Shown in pieces: positions 58,447 to 64,000 of a DNA stretch of 64,000 nucleotides. Position 1 is the stretch's first letter. The number at the start of each line of letters is the position of its first letter. The stretch spans positions 62,001 to 126,000 of the forward strand of contig NZ_JAGPYN010000005.1 of NCBI RefSeq assembly GCF_018069805.1, written 5' to 3'. This DNA is from Pseudoalteromonas ostreae (GTDB lineage Bacteria; Pseudomonadota; Gammaproteobacteria; Enterobacterales; Alteromonadaceae). The position numbers and the translations under genes are program-made. Under the pieces are notes generated by a model. It was not told the origin of the DNA. It did no database searches and saw only the letters and a program-made list of their open reading frames with translations.

Positions 58447-58875
58447 ATGAAAACGTTTGTTGCTAAACCAGAAACAGTAAAACGTGACTGGTACGTAGTT
58501 GACGCTGAAGGTAAAACTTTAGGTCGCATCGCTACTGAAATCGCTCATCGCCTACGCGGTAAGCACAAAGCTGAATACACTCCACACGTAGATACTGGTG
58601 ATTACATCATCGTTATCAACGCGGAGAAAGTTACTGTAACTGGTAACAAATTCAAAGATAAAGTGTACTATGCACACTCTGGTTTCCCAGGTGGTCTTAA
58701 GTCTACTACTTTTGATAAACTTCAAGCTGCAAAGCCTGAAATGATCATCGAGAAAGCTGTTAAGGGCATGTTGCCACGTGGTCCTTTAGGCCGCGCAATG
58801 TACCGTAAACTTAAAGTTTACGCAGGTACTGAGCACAACCATGCTGCACAACAGCCTCAGGTTCTAGACATTTAA
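58447..58875 (+). CDS. rplM: 50S ribosomal protein L13
   Basis: L13 is an early assembly protein of the large subunit. The 142-aa length equals E. coli. The start [20 protein letters not shown] and the motif [20 protein letters not shown] are typical, as is [20 protein letters not shown]. It heads the rplM-rpsI operon, with rpsI 11 bp downstream. Confidence 0.99.
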   Translation: MKTFVAKPETVKRDWYVVDAEGKTLGRIATEIAHRLRGKHKAEYTPHVDTGDYIIVINAEKVTVTGNKFKDKVYYAHSGFPGGLKSTTFDKLQAAKPEMIIEKAVKGMLPRGPLGRAMYRKLKVYAGTEHNHAAQQPQVLDI

Positions 58876-58886
58876 GGAGCACTACC

Positions 58887-59276
58887 ATGGCAAATCAATA
58901 CTACGGTACAGGTCGTCGTAAAAGTTCAAGTGCTCGCGTATTCTTACGCCCAGGCACTGGTAACATCGTAATCAACAATCGCTCTTTAGAAGAGTATTTT
59001 GGTCGCGAAACAGCACGTATGGTTGTTCGTCAAGCTTTAGGGCTTGTGGATATGACTGAGAAGTTTGATCTTTACATCACCGTTGCTGGTGGTGGTACTA
59101 CTGGTCAAGCTGGTGCTATCCGTCACGGTATCACTCGTGCACTTATGGAGTTTGACGAATCACTACGTCCACAACTTCGTAAAGCAGGTTTCGTTACTCG
59201 TGATGCACGTAAAGTTGAGCGTAAGAAAGTGGGTCTTAAGAAAGCGCGTAAGCGTCCACAGTTCTCAAAACGTTAA
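58887..59276 (+). CDS. rpsI: 30S ribosomal protein S9
   Basis: S9 lies in the 30S head, and its basic tail touches P-site tRNA. The 129-aa protein shows [19 protein letters not shown] at the start and ends in [12 protein letters not shown], the conserved basic tail with terminal KR. AAGGAG precedes the ATG. A terminator follows. Confidence 0.99.
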   Translation: MANQYYGTGRRKSSSARVFLRPGTGNIVINNRSLEEYFGRETARMVVRQALGLVDMTEKFDLYITVAGGGTTGQAGAIRHGITRALMEFDESLRPQLRKAGFVTRDARKVERKKVGLKKARKRPQFSKR

Positions 59277-59298
59277 TATTTACGTTATCAAGAATTTC

Positions 59299-59325
59299 AA
59301 AAACCCAGCTTATGCTGGGTTTTTT
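59299..59325 (+). terminator. Rho-independent terminator after rpsI
   Basis: AAAAACCCAGC and GCTGGGTTTTTT form a stem around TTAT with a T-run. Confidence 0.92.
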
Positions 59326-59516
59326 GTTTATGGAGTTATAAGCCATCAGCCGTCAGCTAAAGATAAGATCTTCTAGACTCTTAAGCTGATAGTGATAGCT
59401 GTATTCTTTTTTGCTTGATTATTAACCTGCTACTGCCTTTGTTGCGTATAACTTTAAAAAAAGTTCAATAATTATCGTAATAAGTGTAAATCCGTCAGTT
59501 AATTGATGAATTTTTT

Positions 59517-59525
59517 TGCTACAAT
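59517..59525 (+). promoter_or_regulatory. Extended -10 promoter of petABC
   Basis: TGC-TACAAT is an extended -10 element in the 558-bp gap before petA; the -35 (AGTTAA, 17 bases away) is poor. It would give a leader of about 300 nt. The leader contains a small CCTTG ... CAAGG hairpin with TTTT at 59714-59735; otherwise no gene or known site is visible between 59330 and 59834. Confidence 0.45.
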
Positions 59526-59834
59526 TGTCAGGCAAGTAATGTGAGTGAGTTCAACAGCACCATGTGCAGTTTTCTGCTTCCTCTTAGTGAGGTTGATCTT
59601 GGTCAGTATATTGTTTTTTAAATTCGATATCATAGTAAACGGCTTTATACTCGAGCCGACCCTATTAATAATTTAATTAAATCGGGTTTATTCGAGCATG
59701 AAACTGTGAATAACCTTGTTTTAATCAAGGGTTTTAATTATGATCGCGTCTATTTTAAAATTTCTAAAAATTAACCTGCTGTAACTGATGTTCTCAATAT
59801 AGCAAGTGTTGGGAATCATAGTGGAGATAAGTGG

Positions 59835-60425
59835 ATGAGCAATGCGCCTGTAGACAATGGCCGACGTCGCTTTTTAACCATAGCTACCTCTGTTGTAGGT
59901 GGTGTTGGTGCGGCTGGGGCTGCTGTTCCTTTTATTGCGTCTTGGAATCCAAGTGAGCGAGCTAAATCTGCGGGTGCGCCTGTAGAAGTAGATATCAGCA
60001 AGCTTGAGCCTGGGCAATTAATACGTGTCGAGTGGCGTGGTAAACCTGTATGGGTTGTATCACGTACCCCAAAAATGCTTGAGCAGATGAAAGCTCACGA
60101 AGGTCAACTTCGTGATCCAGCATCTGAAGAGCCTCAACAACCTGAATCGGCTGCAAACGAATACCGTTCAAAACGTCCGGAAATTTTCGTTGCTGTTGGT
60201 ATTTGTACGCATTTAGGGTGTTCACCTGGCTTTTTTGAAGGCAACTTTAGTGAGAAAGTTGAAGGAACCGATGATGGTTTCTACTGCCCGTGTCACGGTT
60301 CTAAATTTGATATGGCTGGTCGTGTATTCCAAGCGGTTCCGGCACCATTAAACTTAGAAGTACCGCCTTACACCTTTATCGATGACACCACTATAATAGT
60401 GGGCGAAGAAGAAGGGGCTGCCTAA
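59835..60425 (+). CDS. petA: Ubiquinol-cytochrome c reductase Rieske iron-sulfur subunit
   Basis: The Rieske subunit accepts an electron from ubiquinol and passes it to cytochrome c1. The 196-aa protein has a twin-arginine motif GRRRFLT (9-15) before its single membrane helix, so it is a Tat substrate. The 2Fe-2S ligands are in CTHLGC (C124, H126, disulfide C129) and CPCH (C151, disulfide C153, H154). GGAG precedes the ATG. It is first of petABC; its stop overlaps petB by one base. Confidence 0.98.
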   Translation: MSNAPVDNGRRRFLTIATSVVGGVGAAGAAVPFIASWNPSERAKSAGAPVEVDISKLEPGQLIRVEWRGKPVWVVSRTPKMLEQMKAHEGQLRDPASEEPQQPESAANEYRSKRPEIFVAVGICTHLGCSPGFFEGNFSEKVEGTDDGFYCPCHGSKFDMAGRVFQAVPAPLNLEVPPYTFIDDTTIIVGEEEGAA

Positions 60426-61690
60426 TGTTTGGTAAGATTATTGGTTGGATCGACGACCGTATCCCAATGACCCGTGTTTGGAACATGCATATTGCACAGT
60501 ATCCAGCACCTAAAAACTTTAACTTCTGGTATTTTTTTGGCTCATTAGCCATGTTAGTACTAGTAAACCAAATTCTAACCGGGATTTGGTTAACGATGAA
60601 CTTTGTTCCGTCTTCTGAAGGCGCATTTGCTTCAGTTGAATACATTATGCGTGATGTAGAATACGGCTGGTTACTTCGGTATTTGCATTCAACGGGTGCA
60701 TCCGCTTTCTTCATCGTTGTCTATCTGCATATGTTCCGTGGCATGATCTACGGTTCTTACCAAAAGCCACGTGAATTACTGTGGTTATTCGGTATGTTTA
60801 TCTTCCTAGCGCTAATGGCAGAAGCTTTCATGGGATATTTATTACCATGGGGTCAAATGTCATTCTGGGGTGCTCAGGTAATCATTTCACTGTTCGGAGC
60901 TATTCCGGTTATTGGTGATGACTTAACACTTTGGATCCGTGGTGATTATGTAATCTCAGGTGCAACGCTTAACCGCTTCTTTGCATTACACGTTATTGCT
61001 TTACCATTGGTTATCGTAATTTTAGTATTCTTACACATTGTGGCACTGCACGAAGTGGGTTCAAATAACCCTGACGGTGTTGAGATCAAGCGTAAGAAAG
61101 GCTCTGTTGCTGAAGAAGATAAGCCTAAATTTAAATTCCATGAGTACTACACCGACAAAAAAGACATTGTCGATGCTATACCGTTCCATCCTTACTACAC
61201 AGTTAAAGATATTGTGGGTGTGGTTGGTTTCTTAATCTTGTTCTGTTGGGTGGTATTCTTTATGCCTGCAATGAATGGCTTCTTCCTTGAAGGGCCAAAC
61301 TTTGAAGCGGCAAATCCACTTAAAACACCTGAACATATCTTCCCTGTTTGGTATTTTACGCCATTCTATGCAATCTTACGTGCAATCCCAGATAAGTTAA
61401 TTGGTGTTGCAGCAATGGGTGCATCGATTGTAGTGCTGGCGTTATTACCTTGGCTTGACCGTGGCACAGTAAAATCGGTTCGTTACCGTTGTGGCTTCCA
61501 TAAATGGAACATTGCAGGGTTTGTGGTTACTTTCGTTCTACTTGGTTGGGTGGGTGCAACTCCACAAACTGACTTTAAAACGATTGTCTCGCAAATCTGT
61601 ACTGTGACTTACTTTATGTTCTTCGTACTGTTGTTTGTATACAGTAAGAATGAAAAAACTAAGCCATTGCCTGAGAGGTTAACGAAATGA
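60425..61690 (+). CDS. petB: Cytochrome b subunit of the bc1 complex
   Basis: Cytochrome b carries hemes bL and bH and both quinone sites. The 421-aa membrane protein has eight helices, with heme ligands in LRYLHSTGASAFFIVVYLHM and FALHVIALPLVIVILVFLH, and the PEWY-type motif, here EHIFPVWYFTPFYAILRAIP, i.e. P-V-W-Y. It overlaps petC by the ATGA quartet. Confidence 0.98.
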   Translation: MFGKIIGWIDDRIPMTRVWNMHIAQYPAPKNFNFWYFFGSLAMLVLVNQILTGIWLTMNFVPSSEGAFASVEYIMRDVEYGWLLRYLHSTGASAFFIVVYLHMFRGMIYGSYQKPRELLWLFGMFIFLALMAEAFMGYLLPWGQMSFWGAQVIISLFGAIPVIGDDLTLWIRGDYVISGATLNRFFALHVIALPLVIVILVFLHIVALHEVGSNNPDGVEIKRKKGSVAEEDKPKFKFHEYYTDKKDIVDAIPFHPYYTVKDIVGVVGFLILFCWVVFFMPAMNGFFLEGPNFEAANPLKTPEHIFPVWYFTPFYAILRAIPDKLIGVAAMGASIVVLALLPWLDRGTVKSVRYRCGFHKWNIAGFVVTFVLLGWVGATPQTDFKTIVSQICTVTYFMFFVLLFVYSKNEKTKPLPERLTK

Positions 61691-62430
61691 TGAAAAAGCT
61701 TATTATCGGTTTATTTGCTTTATCAATAAACGTATTGCCGGCAATGGCGGCAGGTCCATCGGTTCCATTAATGGAAGCCGGTAATGACCTAACTGATCAG
61801 CCTTCGTTGCAACGTGGTGCAAAGTTGTTCATGAACTACTGTCTTGGTTGTCACCAAATGCAGTACCAGCGTTATGAGCGTACTTTTCGTGATATCGGTA
61901 TTCCTACAGAAGTCGGCCTTGAACAGTTAATTTTTGACGGTTCAAAAGTCGGTAGCCATATCACCAATTCAATTGAAAAAGATGATGCAGCAAAATGGTT
62001 TGGTGCGGCTCCGCCGGATCTAACTCTAATTGCGCGTGTTAAATCTCCGGATTATATTTACACGTACTTAAAGTCATTTTATAAAGATGAATCTCGTCCG
62101 TTTGGCGTTAACAATATTGTTTTCCCATCGGTAGGTATGCCTCACGTTCTACAAGAACTACAAGGTTTACCAACGCCTATAACTGAGGAAGTAGAAGAAC
62201 ATGGTCACACTGTGACTAAAGTTGTTCGTACTGAAACAGATGGGACTGGCGAAATGAGTGTAGACGAGTACGATCAAGCGGCTCGTGACTTAACTAACTT
62301 CCTTGAGTACGTGGGTGAACCTTCACGTCTTGAATCAGAAGCGTTAGGTATCAAGGTTATCGGATTCTTAATTATCCTATTTATCTTGGCATTCATGCTG
62401 AAGAAAGAATACTGGAGAGATGTTCATTAA
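61687..62430 (+). CDS. petC: Cytochrome c1 subunit of the bc1 complex
   Basis: Cytochrome c1 takes electrons from the Rieske centre and gives them to soluble cytochrome c. The 247-aa protein has a signal peptide (to about AMAA, residue 22), the heme-binding CLGCH at 52-56, a Met-containing axial ligand region (VFPSVGMPHVLQEL) and a C-terminal membrane anchor (about 222-240). It ends the petABC operon before a hairpin. Confidence 0.97.
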   Translation: MMKKLIIGLFALSINVLPAMAAGPSVPLMEAGNDLTDQPSLQRGAKLFMNYCLGCHQMQYQRYERTFRDIGIPTEVGLEQLIFDGSKVGSHITNSIEKDDAAKWFGAAPPDLTLIARVKSPDYIYTYLKSFYKDESRPFGVNNIVFPSVGMPHVLQELQGLPTPITEEVEEHGHTVTKVVRTETDGTGEMSVDEYDQAARDLTNFLEYVGEPSRLESEALGIKVIGFLIILFILAFMLKKEYWRDVH

Positions 62431-62461
62431 TTTTGAACATATTTAAAGGTAATTTTGCAAT

Positions 62462-62480
62462 AGGGGCTTAAGCCCCTTTT
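62462..62480 (+). terminator. Terminator after petC
   Basis: AGGGGCTT and AAGCCCCT form a compact stem with TTTT after it, 31 bp after the petC stop. The small loop makes it less certain than the others. Confidence 0.65.
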
Positions 62481-62509
62481 GCTGTTTTTGTTATTTAATG
62501 GAGGTAGGC

Positions 62510-63136
62510 ATGGCCGTAGCTGCCAATAAGCGCCCTGTAATGACCCTTTTTTCTGGTGCTAACTGTATGTATAGCCACCAAGTACGCATTGTACTTGCTG
62601 AAAAAGGCGTAAGTGTAGATATTCATCTGGCTGAAAAGGACAACCTGCCAGAAGCACTTCATGAAATTAACCCTTACGGAACAGTGCCAACACTGATCGA
62701 CCGTGAGCTTGGTTTATATCAGGCAAACATCATCATGGAATACCTTGATGAACGTTTTCCTCACCCTCCACTAATGCCTGTTTATCCGGTAATGCGTGGC
62801 CGTAGCCGTTTAATGATGCATCGCATCGACACGGATTGGTACAGCCTTGCTGCAAAAATTTACGCAAATGGTGCAGAGTCTGTACAAGCGCGTAGAGAAC
62901 TAACAGAAGCTTTACTTGCTGTTTCAGCCATTTTCACTGAAGCGCCATATTTTATGAGCGAAGAGTTTAGTTTAGTTGATTGTTACTTAGCACCACTGTT
63001 ATGGCGTTTACCAGAGCTTGGTATTGAGCTAACTGGTGCTGGTTCTAAAGAGATGAAAGAATACATGATCCGTTTATTTGAGCGTGAATCATTCCAAGCT
63101 TCTCTTACTGAAACTGAGCGCGAGATCCGTTTGTAA
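62510..63136 (+). CDS. sspA: Stringent starvation protein A
   Basis: SspA is a GST-fold protein that binds RNA polymerase and lowers H-NS under starvation and acid stress. The ATG at 62510 is chosen: GGAGGT lies just before it and the product starts MAVAANKRPVMTLFSGANC, as in E. coli; the earlier ATG at 62498 overlaps the ribosome site. The 208-aa protein keeps IIMEYLDERFPHPPLMPVYP and FSLVDCYLAPLLWRLPELGI. Its stop overlaps sspB. Confidence 0.97.
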   Translation: MAVAANKRPVMTLFSGANCMYSHQVRIVLAEKGVSVDIHLAEKDNLPEALHEINPYGTVPTLIDRELGLYQANIIMEYLDERFPHPPLMPVYPVMRGRSRLMMHRIDTDWYSLAAKIYANGAESVQARRELTEALLAVSAIFTEAPYFMSEEFSLVDCYLAPLLWRLPELGIELTGAGSKEMKEYMIRLFERESFQASLTETEREIRL

Positions 63137-63576
63137 TGACGCCTAATCGTCCTTATTTACTTCGGGCTTTCTTTGACTGGATTGTTGATAATCAGTGTAC
63201 ACCGCATTTAGTGGTTAATGCTGATTTCCCAGCAGTGCAAATACCAACGCAGTTTGTCCAAGATGGGCAAATCGTATTGAATATTAGCCCATCAGCTGTC
63301 ACACAATTCTCAATGGATAATCAGCAGTTAAGCTTTAGTGCCCGCTTTGGTGGCCAGCCAATGCAAGTATACGTGCCAATTGGTGCCGTGCTTGCTATCT
63401 ATGCCCGCGAAAACGGTGAAGGCACTGTGTTTACTGCAGATGAGTTTTTAGAAGATGAAGACGAGTTTGCAGCTGAGTTAGGAAGTGTTGATATCGCAGA
63501 TGAATTATTATCTGACGAACCTGCACCAACTAAGCCAGAAAAGAAAAAAGGCTCGCACTTACGTGTTATTAAATAA
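63136..63576 (+). CDS. sspB: Stringent starvation protein B, ClpXP adaptor
   Basis: SspB delivers ssrA-tagged proteins to ClpXP. The 146-aa protein has the SspB fold (PYLLRAFFDWIVDNQCTPHL, then NISPSAVTQFSMDNQQLSFS), an acidic linker and the C-terminal ClpX-binding tail SHLRVIK. It is translationally coupled to sspA and ends at a strong terminator. Confidence 0.97.
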   Translation: MTPNRPYLLRAFFDWIVDNQCTPHLVVNADFPAVQIPTQFVQDGQIVLNISPSAVTQFSMDNQQLSFSARFGGQPMQVYVPIGAVLAIYARENGEGTVFTADEFLEDEDEFAAELGSVDIADELLSDEPAPTKPEKKKGSHLRVIK

Positions 63577-63592
63577 TATGTAATTGTTTGAT

Positions 63593-63619
63593 AAAAACCG
63601 CTGATTAAGCGGTTTTTTT
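63593..63619 (+). terminator. Rho-independent terminator after sspB
   Basis: AAAAACCGCT and AGCGGTTTTTTT form a stem around GATTA with a T-run, 17 bp after the sspB stop. Confidence 0.92.
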
Positions 63620-63685
63620 ATGTCTGTATAAAAGTAGCTAAAAGGTAAAAGGCCGAGATGAAGCCAAGTAAAGTGTTTGGTTTCA

Positions 63686-63751
63686 GCGTAGGCGCGGCTT
63701 TATGCCGCGCAAATTGATTTATAAAATTCATGGCTAAAGCCATTTCCTACG
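63686..63751. repeat. BIME-like pair of palindromes
   Basis: GCGCGGC and GCCGCGC form a 7-bp stem around TTTAT, and about 25 bases later ATGGCT and AGCCAT form a second. The unit begins GCGTAGG and ends CCTACG, so the two REP-like units are in opposite orientation, as in a BIME. Confidence 0.7.
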
Positions 63752-63849
63752 TCGTGAGCTTGAGGTTGCTTTAAATCGGGGCTTAGAGCTGCGTAAGTTG
63801 CTGTGGTCAGCTAATTCCGCCTAAGGAGTTAGTATTGGTGTTTATGTTT

Positions 63850-63875
63850 GCGTAGGCGGGGCTTTATGCCGCGCA
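63850..63875. repeat. REP-like palindrome, second copy
   Basis: GCGTAGGCGGGGCTTTATGC and the following CGCGCA repeat the first unit at 63686 with one change in the stem region. Confidence 0.7.
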
Positions 63876-63926
63876 GGTGTAGTTAAAGTTCACGGGCGAC
63901 GAGAGGCGGGTTAAGGTTGATTTTTG

Positions 63927-63985
63927 TAGCAGCGGGTTTACCCCGCGTTTTTTAGTGAAGATGCGCGAGATAAGCTCCCGCCTAC
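63927..63985. repeat. Further REP-like palindromes near the window edge
   Basis: GTAGCAGCGGGTTTACCCCG at 63927 contains a GCGGG/CCCGC-type hairpin, and GCGCGAGATAAGCTCCCGCC just downstream ends in CTAC, the inverse of GTAG. They form another head-to-head pair. No gene is visible from 63577 to 64000. Confidence 0.6.
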
Positions 63986-64000
63986 AGGTATAGAAAACCT

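Overview
The window looks like a core-chromosome stretch from a marine gammaproteobacterium of the Alteromonadales, most like Pseudoalteromonas. The evidence is gene order (priA-ftsN-hslVU, pilMNOPQ-aroKB-damX-dam-rpe-gph-trpS, uvrA/ssb, csrD...mreBCD-maf-rng-yhdP-nit-tldD, rplM-rpsI-petABC-sspAB), the moderate-to-low GC, and the protein sequences. The genus is an inference from memory of such genomes. I found no rRNA, tRNA, CRISPR array, phage or transposase gene.

Layout. 1-1250: AT-rich accessory sequence with a gene fragment and one orphan ORF. 1255-6368 (minus strand): DUF971 gene, hslU, hslV, ftsN, priA; a sigma32-like promoter and a leader hairpin precede hslV. 6602-12899: rpmE, a short malic enzyme, then metJ divergent from metB-metL with a perfect Met box. 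12981-20463: PBP1a gene divergent from pilMNOPQ (type IV pilus alignment complex and secretin). 20648-27617: aroK, aroB, damX, dam, rpe, gph, trpS, with two small minus-strand genes after dam. 27618-30337: an accessory island with small membrane-protein genes, short duplicated intergenic repeats and a nonsense-interrupted DUF6326-like gene. 30368-35465: uvrA (minus), a YajR-like MFS transporter and ssb. 35788-51401: csrD-like gene, a PLP enzyme gene, an exported PEGA/FGE-sulfatase protein gene, then the tight mreBCD-maf-rng-yhdP-nit-tldD run. 51488-56056: a LysR regulator divergent from a probable operon of VOC, old-yellow-enzyme, PEBP, polysaccharide-deacetylase and DUF3955 genes. 56146-57902: two lipoprotein genes and an MscS-type channel. 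58447-63576: rplM-rpsI, petABC (cytochrome bc1), sspAB. 63577-64000: a cluster of REP/BIME-like palindromes.

Functional themes are envelope growth and division (PBP1a, MreBCD, FtsN, DamX, YhdP), type IV pili, methionine and aromatic amino-acid synthesis, DNA repair and methylation, protein quality control (HslUV, SspAB) and aerobic respiration (bc1). Most is ordinary core genome, and I did not find a convincing new multi-gene system. The best unexpected signals are: (1) a 261-bp MITE-like element with TA duplication inserted in the VOC gene, whose removal rejoins a frame restoring the missing metal-ligand Glu; (2) a DUF6326-like gene split by one in-frame TAA; (3) two families of short intergenic repeats tying the accessory ORFs together; (4) a sigma32-type promoter overlapping the ftsN stop plus a perfect leader hairpin before hslVU; (5) a CsrD-like protein with a degenerate EAL site.
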